Part shown: positions 48,041-56,767 of the stretch, piece after piece | How positions within the stretch are numbered: position 1 is the first letter of the stretch | How the letters are laid out: the number at the start of each line of letters is the position of its first letter | Origin: Bacillus massiliglaciei | GTDB lineage: Bacteria > Bacillota > Bacilli > Bacillales > DSM-1321 | Assembly (NCBI RefSeq): GCF_900098925.1 | Contig: NZ_LT622342.1 | Span: forward strand, 1 to 64,000 | Direction: 5' to 3' | Length of the DNA stretch: 64,000 nucleotides | Notes under the pieces: model-generated | Seen by the model: only the letters and a program-made list of their open reading frames with translations | What the model was told of the DNA's origin: nothing | Databases searched by the model: none | Position numbers and translations under genes: made by a program

Positions 48041-49282
48041 ATGAAAATAATTTCAGAGGATATTTTGAAAGACATAATCAATGATTTAAAGATAATTAAT
48101 CCCGAATTGATGCTAGAAGCCTTTACTGATCCAATTGCTAGGGAAGCTTTGAAAAAGGTAATGCAAAATGACCTCCCAAAACGACATAATATTATTTTGA
48201 GGACTGAAGACCATATTGATTATGCTTTATCTGAGATTGTTGGATTAGGGGTAATTGAAGAAATTATTAAAGATCCTTCAGTGACAGATATAAGCTATAA
48301 CGGTACTGAGTTAATTGTTAATACAAATAATAAAAAATACGTTTATGATGATGATATTAACGAAAATTACATTATTAAATTAATCCAAAAGTTTGCTAAT
48401 GCAGTAGGGAAAGAGTTTACTCCCAAGAATCCTATTTTGGATGCTTCTCTTAACAATTTACGTATCAATGCTGTTCACAAAAGTTTGTCGCCTTTTGGAA
48501 CTACAATGGCCCTTCGATCATCGAAAGCTGAAGCTGTGCTAAATGAGGGTAATTTTAAAGATTTTGCACCGGAATATATATTGGAATTTTTTGAGGCAGC
48601 AATTAAATCTCGTTGTAATATTATCATCGCAGGGGAAACGGGAACCGGAAAAACCGAGTTGCAAAAATTCCTTGTTAGATATATTGATTTTGCCGAGAAG
48701 ATTATCAATATGGAGGATACTTTAGATAGTTATCTTAAAGAATTGTATCCCGATAAAGACATTCATAGTTGGTTAACTTCTCAATCTATTAGTTTTACTG
48801 ATTTAATAAGGGCTGGTTTGCGAAATAACCCTGTGTGGATGCTTGTATCTGAAACACGAGGTAAAGAAGCCTACGAAATGCTTCAGGCTGTCCTATCAGG
48901 ACATAGGATTATTACAACTTTACATTCTGTTGATGCCAGGGCAATTCCGAAACGATTTATCAATATGATGAAGATTGGATATACAATCGATGAAAAATCT
49001 GTTTTAGAAGATATTTATAATTACTTTCAGTTAGGATGTCATATCGAGAAAGCCCAAATTAATGGAAAAGTTGTTCGTTATTTGAGTGAAGTCGTAGAAT
49101 TTAGACCTGATAATACTGCTGTTACGGTTTTCAAACAAATCAAAAGAGGACAAGAAATAATTCCGGTTGTTGGTGAAATGAGCGATGAATTTATCCAAAA
49201 TCTTTTGAAATTTGGTTGTAAAATACCGACTTTTGGAAATGAGGGAGTTTTAGATGGCAAAGAAAAAACAGTATACGCTTGA
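48041..49282 (+). CDS. TadA/VirB11-family secretion ATPase
   Basis: The 413 residues contain the type II/IV secretion ATPase domain: Walker A GETGTGKTE (198-206), Asp-box region NMEDTLDSY, and LRNNPVWMLVSETRGKEAYEM with the acidic Walker B-like residues, then TTLHSVDARAIPKR. It powers pilus assembly or conjugative transfer on the inner face of the membrane. AAAGGAGG precedes the start, and it overlaps the TadB-like gene by 29 bp. The adjoining TadB/TadC-like pair makes a TadA role likelier than a classical VirB11. Confidence 0.92.
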   Translation: MKIISEDILKDIINDLKIINPELMLEAFTDPIAREALKKVMQNDLPKRHNIILRTEDHIDYALSEIVGLGVIEEIIKDPSVTDISYNGTELIVNTNNKKYVYDDDINENYIIKLIQKFANAVGKEFTPKNPILDASLNNLRINAVHKSLSPFGTTMALRSSKAEAVLNEGNFKDFAPEYILEFFEAAIKSRCNIIIAGETGTGKTELQKFLVRYIDFAEKIINMEDTLDSYLKELYPDKDIHSWLTSQSISFTDLIRAGLRNNPVWMLVSETRGKEAYEMLQAVLSGHRIITTLHSVDARAIPKRFINMMKIGYTIDEKSVLEDIYNYFQLGCHIEKAQINGKVVRYLSEVVEFRPDNTAVTVFKQIKRGQEIIPVVGEMSDEFIQNLLKFGCKIPTFGNEGVLDGKEKTVYA

Positions 49283-50060
49283 TGAAGTGAATGCTCTTCG
49301 CGTTGCTTATGGAGATCCTTTACAAAAAAGAGAACTTGTCTCTACTCTTTTAATCCCTTTCGCTATTAGTGCTCTTTTTACATTTGCACTCTTTTACTAC
49401 TGGTGGTTAGCTCTTATAACCGGAGTTGTTTCCATGATTTATGCATACAAAATTATGATGCCTCAAAATGTAAAACGAGCGTATGAAGTGAATGCTTTTC
49501 GTGAAAGAAACAACTTTGTCAATAATATTACTCAAATATTAACTAATCAGGAAAGAACAGTACTGGATGCCCTTAAAACAGTAACAGAAAGGGCCAAAGG
49601 GGAATTTAAAGAAGATCTTCTTTTATTGCAAGCTACATTAGTTGATGCAAACGTAAAAGAGCAGCAAGACGCTTTCCAAGTTATATCCGATAAATACAAA
49701 AAAGATGTAATATTTGACTTGTTTGTAGAGCAATTAGCAACGGCCTCCATTGAAGGCCGTTTTTCTATGGAAACATTAAAAGATATTAAATCTTATCACA
49801 ATCAAGTAAAGAAAAGGCAAGATGATTTCATGGCCAAAAAACAGAGAGAAGCATACAATTTTAAATTTATTGTAACTATCGGTTTTGTATTAATTATGGC
49901 AATAACATTTAGCTTTGGTTGGGATAAATTTGCAAATTTATATGCTAGAAATCCGATTGGATGGATTACTAGTGCAGCTTATTTATTTATTGTTGGAGGC
50001 TATTTTCTGGCATTCAGAAAGAAACTTGTTGATGACAACATAATGGAGGTGAAATTATGA
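49254..50060 (+). CDS. TadB-like membrane protein
   Basis: The 268 residues have two N-terminal membrane helices (about 30-68) and two C-terminal ones (about 203-255), with a cytoplasmic helical domain between. This is the layout of TadB/GspF-type platform proteins. It overlaps both neighbours (29 bp with the ATPase, ATGA with the next gene), showing tight coupling. Confidence 0.7.
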   Translation: MAKKKQYTLDEVNALRVAYGDPLQKRELVSTLLIPFAISALFTFALFYYWWLALITGVVSMIYAYKIMMPQNVKRAYEVNAFRERNNFVNNITQILTNQERTVLDALKTVTERAKGEFKEDLLLLQATLVDANVKEQQDAFQVISDKYKKDVIFDLFVEQLATASIEGRFSMETLKDIKSYHNQVKKRQDDFMAKKQREAYNFKFIVTIGFVLIMAITFSFGWDKFANLYARNPIGWITSAAYLFIVGGYFLAFRKKLVDDNIMEVKL

Positions 50061-50791
50061 GTGAAACTACTATCGAGGCGAATCCTAGTATATGGTTTCG
50101 TGTTGCTGAACACAATCTTTACGATATGTGTATGGAAATGGGATTTACAGAAGAACGGTTTATTAAGTATCAAAAGAAAAGATTTCTCAGAGCCGTTTTG
50201 TTCGGTTTTCCTTTAATAATAGTATCTTTCTTCTTTCAGTGGTGGTGGGTTTTCGCTGGCATAGCAATTAGTGGATTTTTGTGGTGGAACGAATATAATC
50301 GGGCCAAAAAGTTCTATGGGAACTTTAATTTTGAGAAACAGCTTCAGTTTTCAAAGTTTACACGAATGCTAATCCCTTATTTATTACAGACAGATGCTAC
50401 CCTTTACAGCGTATTTACGAGATTGCTAGATCGTTTAGAACCTGGTCATCTTAAAAACTCTTTAGAACGTTTGTTAATCGAAATGAACGAATTTCCGAAC
50501 TCAGAAGTACCGTTTGTACGTTTTGCAAAAGATGCCTCCGGTACCGATAGCTCTATATTATTTATGACAACATTGTATGATTTCCATCAAAATACTTTTG
50601 ACCATTCAATTATTATGGAACTTGGTCAATTATCAAGTGAACAGTTGTTTGAAGGTGTTGACGAAATTATTGCTTATAAACTTCGGAAATTCTCAATGTA
50701 TCCAACGAAGTTAACAATGGCTAGTTTTGTTATTACATTAGGTTATGCGATTTGTATGATTTCTGAAGCTTTCTCTACTGGATTATTTTGA
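50057..50791 (+). CDS. TadC-like membrane protein
   Basis: The 244 residues show an N-terminal helix pair (about 45-75), a cytoplasmic helical domain and at least one C-terminal membrane helix (LTMASFVITLGYAICMI). With the preceding gene it forms the paired platform of Tad-type pilus systems. It starts in the ATGA overlap. Confidence 0.65.
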   Translation: MSETTIEANPSIWFRVAEHNLYDMCMEMGFTEERFIKYQKKRFLRAVLFGFPLIIVSFFFQWWWVFAGIAISGFLWWNEYNRAKKFYGNFNFEKQLQFSKFTRMLIPYLLQTDATLYSVFTRLLDRLEPGHLKNSLERLLIEMNEFPNSEVPFVRFAKDASGTDSSILFMTTLYDFHQNTFDHSIIMELGQLSSEQLFEGVDEIIAYKLRKFSMYPTKLTMASFVITLGYAICMISEAFSTGLF

Positions 50792-50807
50792 TAAGGAGGT
50801 AGGTCCT

Positions 50808-51170
50808 ATGTTAGAAAGTTCGACTATGGAAATGGGTAAAATTTACATTTCCTTATTTATCATATTTTCTATGGTATCTCTAGCGTTATTTTTCTCTGAA
50901 ATAAATCACGCTAATGATTTTAAGCAGTATGTAAATTATCAAATAGAGAGGAATGGTGGTCTAACTGGTGAAGCGATTGAAAAAGTGAATAATTACAATC
51001 AGGAGCATTTTGGAGGTAAGTTTGACATACAAAGTGCTCAAATGAATCAGCAATTTTCTTTTGGTCAGGAAGTAGATTACACGATTAAAACAACACATAA
51101 TTTTTTCTTTTTGCCTTTGTTAAGTAGAGATATCTCGGTTAAGGGTTCAGCTATATCTCAAATCAGATAA
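50808..51170 (+). CDS. Pseudopilin-like protein (TadE/F-type)
   Basis: The 120 residues start MLESSTMEMGKIYISLFIIF behind AAGGAGG. A single N-terminal hydrophobic helix after a Glu-containing stretch and a short soluble domain are typical of TadE-like minor pilins. It comes directly after the TadC-like gene. The assignment is by layout and location. Confidence 0.55.
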   Translation: MLESSTMEMGKIYISLFIIFSMVSLALFFSEINHANDFKQYVNYQIERNGGLTGEAIEKVNNYNQEHFGGKFDIQSAQMNQQFSFGQEVDYTIKTTHNFFFLPLLSRDISVKGSAISQIR

Positions 51171-51236
51171 TGCCTGGGTTTATACTTTCCCATTTTAAAA
51201 AAAGTAAAAAAATAACAAATTAGGAGTGGTGTGTAA

Positions 51237-51425
51237 ATGTTAGATCAAAACACAGATCGTACGTATTGGATGATTGGAGCCGTTGTTGTTGTTGCTATTT
51301 TAATAGGTGCTGCAAAAGTTGCTTTTCCGGATCTTTTCGATGATGTTATCACCAAGTTCACAAGCACATTAACAGCTGGCTTCGCTGTCTTCCCTTTTCA
51401 ATCTTTATTGAGTTTCTTTAAATAA
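51237..51425 (+). CDS. Small Flp-type pilin candidate 1
   Basis: The 62 residues start MLDQNTDRTYWMIGAVVVV with one hydrophobic helix (about 11-28), then an amphipathic tail. AGGAGTGGTGTG precedes the ATG. The next gene is a paralogue, so the two probably form a pilus of two related subunits. Confidence 0.6.
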   Translation: MLDQNTDRTYWMIGAVVVVAILIGAAKVAFPDLFDDVITKFTSTLTAGFAVFPFQSLLSFFK

Positions 51426-51571
51426 TGCTCGAACAAAACACGGACCGGATATACTGGATGATCGGGATGGTCTTGCTGGTGGCGGTAGTAATTGGTTTAG
51501 GTTCTATAGCATTTCCGGAAATCAATGATTTGGTAACTACGAGGTTTCAAGGAATGGTTCCAAAATTTTAG
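51425..51571 (+). CDS. Small Flp-type pilin candidate 2 (paralogue)
   Basis: The start ATG overlaps the previous stop (TAATG), and no separate ribosome site is seen, so it is translationally coupled. The 48 residues MLEQNTDRIYWMIGMVLLVA… match the first 30 residues of the preceding pilin closely and then diverge. It lacks the longer hydrophobic C-terminal tail. Confidence 0.65.
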   Translation: MLEQNTDRIYWMIGMVLLVAVVIGLGSIAFPEINDLVTTRFQGMVPKF

Positions 51572-51660
51572 ATTTATTTTAGTTATAAAAGGGGGTGGTT
51601 GCAAATAAGTTCAATTTAACTCACCCATATTTACTAATGTTTGTGAAGGGAGATTAGAAA

Positions 51661-53157
51661 ATGTCAAAAAAGCTTCATGATATTCCTTCAATGGATGCTT
51701 TTATGAAAGGTTTAGAAAAAATTCGAGAACAGCAGCTTGAAGCAAGAGAAACAGGTAAAATGAATGTCTATCCTTTTGAAGGAAATAATGGTCAATATAG
51801 TGAGTACCAAACCGGCATTATAACACCGAAGGATCAGCATTATTTAATATCTGCCGAAGGTGACATCAGCTTTACCGGAACTGAAATTTTGAGCTACGAA
51901 GGAGGAAAAGATGCTTTTCCTCCTTTTAGTTGTGCGGAGATGCTTTTAGAGTCAAAAGATGATTTTAAAATTGATTATCAAAAGGCTGCTGAATATTATT
52001 CTCTCAATAAGGAACTCGCAATTAAAGAAAATGAGCAAATCCTTTCCTCAAAAGAATTTAAACCTGAACATCCTATTACCCTGACAGTTAATCAAGGGAT
52101 GCAAGATGTAACTGAAATGTTAGAAAAACAAGGTGTGAATCCTTCGGGTAATGAAGAAGTGACAGCGCTTTTGGATAAGCATTTTTCGAAAATAGAGAAG
52201 CTATTGTCTGATTTTACCGAGAATGTGGAAAAATCTTCTTTTGAGAAGGTACCTGAGCTAGAAAAAAGTTTAAAGGAAAAGTTAAATAAGATCTTCTCTG
52301 ATTTAAAAATGGGTCTTAAACAGCTATTTGTAGATATGAAGGACCAGGTGCAATCAGGTATTGAAAATAAGATAGAAAATATTCAAACCAATATTCATAA
52401 TGCAGTGGCTAGCAGGGTTCAAAATGTTAATGATAAAATCAAAAACTTCACAAATGCAGTTGATCAGAAATTCCAGGTGATTGATCGTCCTAAGACAGAT
52501 TCCAAAGAACTGGAAGTAAACTTTTCTAAAGAATCAGAGATTCCGATGAAGGTAGTTACATTGGAACAGCCCAAAAAAGAGGAACAACAAAAAAAAGAAT
52601 CGGTTCAGGATGTTCAGAAGGAAGAAATTAAAAAGCTATTGCTCCCGTATGCTGAAGAGTTAAGAGAAAAATATGGGGATATAGGGGAAGCTAGTATCAA
52701 CAGTAATGATGATAAGAATTTCAATATTACTTTTAGCAAAGAAAATCCTTTGGGTCCTCAATCATTTTACAGGTTGAAGGCCAATATGGAGACTGGAAAA
52801 GTTGAATTCTATCACAGTTTTCCTGATTCAAGAAATGAAAATTGGTTTCAAAACGTCGAAACCTTAGAAGTAACTAGTTTGGATAAACTTAGAAGTCGTG
52901 AATTGGAGAACATTAGTCCTCAACAAGATGAATTAACTGTTGAAAAACCTGACTCATCTTTATCTGAACTGAAAAAAGAAATCAACCATCTAAAGAAAGA
53001 AAATGAAGGGTTGAAAACATTTGTTAATGTTATTAAATCAAAAAACCCTGAAGTTTTTAAAGAAATCATAAATACGATGAAGGGGGTAGATAAAGAAGAA
53101 CTAAATCATGATACTCCTGTTGTAAAAGAAAAAGTAGTAGAAGAAATTCAATTATAA
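51661..53157 (+). CDS. Large coiled-coil protein of the transfer operon, unknown function
   Basis: The 498 residues start MSKKLHDIPSMDAFMKGLE behind GAAGGGAG. No signal peptide or membrane helix. Residues about 135-275 are helical with KxEK-type heptads, and 280-320 is Glu/Lys/Gln-rich. A mixed domain follows (LREKYGDIGEASINSN…), and a final coiled coil ends it. Domains of this kind occur on Firmicute conjugative plasmids, but I cannot name one. Confidence 0.6.
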   Translation: MSKKLHDIPSMDAFMKGLEKIREQQLEARETGKMNVYPFEGNNGQYSEYQTGIITPKDQHYLISAEGDISFTGTEILSYEGGKDAFPPFSCAEMLLESKDDFKIDYQKAAEYYSLNKELAIKENEQILSSKEFKPEHPITLTVNQGMQDVTEMLEKQGVNPSGNEEVTALLDKHFSKIEKLLSDFTENVEKSSFEKVPELEKSLKEKLNKIFSDLKMGLKQLFVDMKDQVQSGIENKIENIQTNIHNAVASRVQNVNDKIKNFTNAVDQKFQVIDRPKTDSKELEVNFSKESEIPMKVVTLEQPKKEEQQKKESVQDVQKEEIKKLLLPYAEELREKYGDIGEASINSNDDKNFNITFSKENPLGPQSFYRLKANMETGKVEFYHSFPDSRNENWFQNVETLEVTSLDKLRSRELENISPQQDELTVEKPDSSLSELKKEINHLKKENEGLKTFVNVIKSKNPEVFKEIINTMKGVDKEELNHDTPVVKEKVVEEIQL

Positions 53158-53167
53158 TATCAATCAG

Positions 53168-53195
53168 GCAAGTACTCGAATGAGTACTTGCTTTT
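53168..53195 (+). terminator. Weak terminator or attenuator
   Basis: GCAAGTACTC (53168-53177) and GAGTACTTGC (53182-53191), followed by TTTT. Confidence 0.6.
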
Positions 53196-53209
53196 AAAGG
53201 AGCTTTTTT

Positions 53210-53563
53210 ATGTTATTAATCAAGAAATTCGACAATGTGTATTTTAAGTCATTCGCTTTATTAGCATTCACTTGTTTTATGTATCTAGTTGTTCCTGAGA
53301 TTGGGTTTGCAGCATCCAGTACTAGTTCTGTTCAGACAAAATTAAAGAATGGCGCTACTGCTTTTCAGACGGTATTAACCGGAATTGTAGTGGTTGTTGG
53401 TATTGCTGCAGCCCTAAAAATCGTAGTCAAACATCTACCTAGCATTGATGATCCTCACGTAAAAAACGAAATGTGGAAAAGTATTGGTGGGGTTCTCGCG
53501 GCTATCGGAGCATCTGCTGGTTTGATCTGGATTATTCCTTGGGTCTACTCTCTCTTTAAATAA
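53210..53563 (+). CDS. VirB2/TrbC-like pilin or channel subunit
   Basis: The 117 residues have a signal-like N-terminus ending near AASS (about 30-36). Two membrane helices follow (about 53-72 and 91-113) with a short polar loop. This two-helix layout after a signal is that of VirB2/TrbC-like subunits. AAAGGAGC lies upstream. It immediately precedes a VirB3-like gene, which supports the call. Confidence 0.65.
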   Translation: MLLIKKFDNVYFKSFALLAFTCFMYLVVPEIGFAASSTSSVQTKLKNGATAFQTVLTGIVVVVGIAAALKIVVKHLPSIDDPHVKNEMWKSIGGVLAAIGASAGLIWIIPWVYSLFK

Positions 53564-53625
53564 TAATGAAAGGCGAGGAAGCTTAAAGCTTTCTCGTTTT
53601 CTTAAAAGGTGTGAATATTTTTATT

Positions 53626-54015
53626 ATGGATCAAGATCAAATTAAACAAGCATTGATAGAAATATTAGATTCAAATGGTAAGAAGGGCCGTAGGTGGTTC
53701 TTTCCAAAAAATGTAGATAATCAATATAAGATTTTAGCGAATATGACGTTAAAGGAATTACTCCTATACATTTTTCCGGCATTATTAATATCAACCGGGA
53801 TAGGTCTTATTCCCCCTTATAATTCAACCTTATTTTGGCTTTTTAAAGCGATCTTAATAGTAGTTATTATTGTATTACCTGTTGTCTATGTAAACTTTAG
53901 GCCTGTTAAATTCAGAGACAATATCCGTGCAAAAGATTATATAAAAGAATTTTTTGATTACAAAAGGAAAAAGAAAGTGTATTTTATAAAACCTAAAAAT
54001 AAATTTTTGGGATAA
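53626..54015 (+). CDS. VirB3/PrgI-like membrane protein
   Basis: About 129 residues from the ATG at 53626; a GTG five codons upstream is possible, as the ribosome site AAAAGGTG is awkward for either. Two membrane helices (about residues 45-90) and the motif RVVY-like NFRPVKFRDNIRAKDYI after them fit the VirB3/PrgI/TcpE group, the usual partners of VirB4. Confidence 0.6.
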   Translation: MDQDQIKQALIEILDSNGKKGRRWFFPKNVDNQYKILANMTLKELLLYIFPALLISTGIGLIPPYNSTLFWLFKAILIVVIIVLPVVYVNFRPVKFRDNIRAKDYIKEFFDYKRKKKVYFIKPKNKFLG

Positions 54016-54044
54016 TTTGTTACAGAGAAATAGGAGTGAATAAT

Positions 54045-54638
54045 TTGAGCGAAAAAGAAATTTCCTTCAATGATATTAGCCCTATCCTGGGTGTGTATTC
54101 TGATTTTGTTTATCTAAAGGAACATGCTCTAATAACCATGATTAAGATAAAAGGTGTGAATTTTGATTTGTTGTCTCTTTACGAACAAAACTCAATCTTT
54201 GATGAATACGGAGCATTTTTGGCTCAAAATATTCATTATCGTCCAGAAACTGTTTCCATGACAGTTCCTATAAAAATGGGAGATTATTTAAGGAAGTGGA
54301 AGATGCAGCACATTAAGTCTTTACAAGATCCTTCAGTAAATGAAAATTTAAGACAGTTAAGGGCCAGTTATTTATATGAATATCAAAAAACAGAAACGGA
54401 TTTAAATATGGCTGTAAAAGCCCATTTTATTGTGCTTAAAGAGAAATTGAAAAAGCCGACATTGGAATATTTGCATGAAGCTGAAAAAAAGTTAACAGAA
54501 AAAAGGGAAGAAATCATAAGAGCAATCCATCAGGTATTGAATGCTTATGATAGTCGGCAAGAAGTACTAAGTGCTAATGAGGCCCTTTCTCTATTACATC
54601 AATTTTTAGATTATAAAACATCAATTTATCAACAATAA
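54045..54638 (+). CDS. VirB4 N-terminal-like companion protein
   Basis: The start is TTG 54045 behind AGGAG, giving 197 residues. The first 100 residues look like the N-terminal domain of VirB4/TraC proteins (ISPILGVYSDFVYLKEHALITMIKIKG; a run of beta strands), then a long helical part. No ATPase domain. It may act with the VirB4-like ATPase that begins 150 bp downstream, as a split or duplicated N-domain. Confidence 0.55.
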   Translation: MSEKEISFNDISPILGVYSDFVYLKEHALITMIKIKGVNFDLLSLYEQNSIFDEYGAFLAQNIHYRPETVSMTVPIKMGDYLRKWKMQHIKSLQDPSVNENLRQLRASYLYEYQKTETDLNMAVKAHFIVLKEKLKKPTLEYLHEAEKKLTEKREEIIRAIHQVLNAYDSRQEVLSANEALSLLHQFLDYKTSIYQQ

Positions 54639-54652
54639 GGAAGGTGATAAAT

Positions 54653-54757
54653 ATGGATATATTATCTAATAAATACCTAAAATACTTAGCTGTCATTGGT
54701 GGGACTAAGCTTGTTATAGACTGCACAACAAAAATTGATCCGTTGGAATTTAAATAA
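54653..54757 (+). CDS. Very small protein (34 aa)
   Basis: The frame MDILSNKYLKYLAVIGGTK… has an excellent AAGGAAGGTG site and lies between two transfer genes. A short hydrophobic stretch occurs in the middle. Family unknown. Confidence 0.45.
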   Translation: MDILSNKYLKYLAVIGGTKLVIDCTTKIDPLEFK

Positions 54758-54787
54758 AATTATCAACAATAAAAGAAGGTGCAAAGT

Positions 54788-56767
54788 ATGAGTTTATTAT
54801 CTTTGTTTGGCTTCAATTCCAAAAAAAATACAAATGTAATTGAAGAAAATCAGATTGATGGCTTAATCGATAAAGATGTTATAGAAAGCCGTTATCCTTT
54901 TGTATTTGAAATGAATAGGGAGTACATTGCTTCTAGTGGGAATTATATAAAGCCGTATGTAATTCTAAGTTATCCATCGGAGCCTACTGGAAACTGGTTG
55001 TCTCCTTTAAAAAGATTAAAAGGTAATATTACTATTACTCAGCATTTAGAACCGGCTAATGGAGAGATTTTAAACCGGCATTATAATGAGACAGTGAAAA
55101 ACAAAGAGGCAGAGCTATTGAAAACGTTGGATCATTATAGAAGAGAACAAATTAAAAGGGAATTGATAACAGCTAAGAAGCAGTTAGAACAGTCATTGGA
55201 TGAAAAAAGTGCATTTATTTATCTTTACACCTATATTCTATTACAAGCTCATTCTGAAGCAGAATTGAAAAATTTAGAAGAGAGCTTGAATCGGGTATTG
55301 ATTAAAATAAACTTAAAAGGAATAACTCCATATAGAAGAATAGAGGATGCTTATTTTTCATCATTTCCAATTGGGCTTAACAAATTAAAAGAGTATACTT
55401 ATGCGATGACTAATACAGTCAGCGCCAGTTCCTTTTTTCCTTTTGATGACAATGAAATTTGTGATTTGACACCAACAGCGACTATTGAAGGAATGAATAA
55501 AGAAACCAACTCTTGGATAGCTATAGATTATAAAGACCGAGGCAGGACATTAAATAGAAATAAAATTGTTTTAGGTACTTCAGGAGGAGGAAAATCGACT
55601 TATCAAAAAAGTAATGTATTCAGAAAGGTAGCCGAGGGCGAGGATAATCTTTATATTATTGATCCCGAGGATGAATATTCAAAAGATGTATTGGCTTTTG
55701 GTGGAACTGTTATAGACCTATCAAGTGCTAGTCCCACTAGAATGAATCCTTTTGAGATTTTATCACAAGCATTAGACTCGGATGATGACAACGTTATTAG
55801 GGATCGGAAATTAACTGATAAAGAAGTAGATAATTTGATTAGACAAAAGGTCAATCGCTTGAAAGGTTTCCATAAAGTTAATATGTCTGATATGGACCAA
55901 GTACAGTTATCCATCATATCTAATGTTTCGATGGATCTTTTTGGAACATTTAGAAAGAAGAAAGACTTAGATAAAATGGGACCTGAAGATTGGCCAATAT
56001 TAGAAGACCTTCTTAAATCTCTACAAAAATTGAAAGAAACTGATATAAAAAAATACGAATTAATTGAGAAGTATTGTTTTATATTGGAAGATATGGTGTA
56101 TGGGTCAAGTACGCTGTTTAACGGTTATACAAATGTAGATTTAAGCCCAAAGATTGTTTCCTTTAATTTGAAGCCATTACAGACAGAAAAGGAAATACAG
56201 GCTGCAGCTTATTTAAACACATTTAGTTATTTGTGGGAACTATTCACAAGCGATGTTTCTCAGTCAGATGAATTGTATTGTGATGAATTTCATTTCCTCT
56301 TGAAAAATCCTGAAAGTGCTGACTTCTTTTTTCAAGCCTATAAACGTTTCAGAAAATATAATGCCGGCGCTACAGTAACCACACAACAAATTCAGGATCT
56401 ACTCAATGCCCCTGGTGGGATTGGTGAAGCTATTGTTGGTAATAGCTATACGAAGGTTATGTTTGGTTTTGAGCCGCGTGAAGTTGAACAAATTATTAAT
56501 CGGTTAAAAATACCTTTATCAGATAAAGAAATACACTTTTTGCAAGCAAAAAAGCAAGGGGAAGCTTTAATACTTTATGGTTCACAACGGGCGCTATTAC
56601 AAGTTGTTTTAACAGAGGAAGAGTTAAGGTTACTCAATCCAGCAAAATATGAAGAAAAGACCGGACGTAAAGCAAAGATTCTTCCGGATTGGACAGAAAA
56701 AGTTCTTCTTTCTCAAAATGAAATTAGTCAAATAACTAATGAATTGAATAAAGTTGAGGGCTTTTAA
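54788..56767 (+). CDS. VirB4/ConE-like conjugation ATPase
   Basis: The start ATG at 54788 follows AAGAAGGTG and gives 659 residues. Walker A is LGTSGGGKSTYQ (about 262-273), Walker B ELYCDEFHFLL, and the VirB4 C-terminal motif GATVTTQQIQDLL follows. It drives assembly and substrate movement of the type IV secretion channel at the membrane. The gene ends 1 bp before the EssB-like gene, so they are one operon. Confidence 0.93.
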   Translation: MSLLSLFGFNSKKNTNVIEENQIDGLIDKDVIESRYPFVFEMNREYIASSGNYIKPYVILSYPSEPTGNWLSPLKRLKGNITITQHLEPANGEILNRHYNETVKNKEAELLKTLDHYRREQIKRELITAKKQLEQSLDEKSAFIYLYTYILLQAHSEAELKNLEESLNRVLIKINLKGITPYRRIEDAYFSSFPIGLNKLKEYTYAMTNTVSASSFFPFDDNEICDLTPTATIEGMNKETNSWIAIDYKDRGRTLNRNKIVLGTSGGGKSTYQKSNVFRKVAEGEDNLYIIDPEDEYSKDVLAFGGTVIDLSSASPTRMNPFEILSQALDSDDDNVIRDRKLTDKEVDNLIRQKVNRLKGFHKVNMSDMDQVQLSIISNVSMDLFGTFRKKKDLDKMGPEDWPILEDLLKSLQKLKETDIKKYELIEKYCFILEDMVYGSSTLFNGYTNVDLSPKIVSFNLKPLQTEKEIQAAAYLNTFSYLWELFTSDVSQSDELYCDEFHFLLKNPESADFFFQAYKRFRKYNAGATVTTQQIQDLLNAPGGIGEAIVGNSYTKVMFGFEPREVEQIINRLKIPLSDKEIHFLQAKKQGEALILYGSQRALLQVVLTEEELRLLNPAKYEEKTGRKAKILPDWTEKVLLSQNEISQITNELNKVEGF

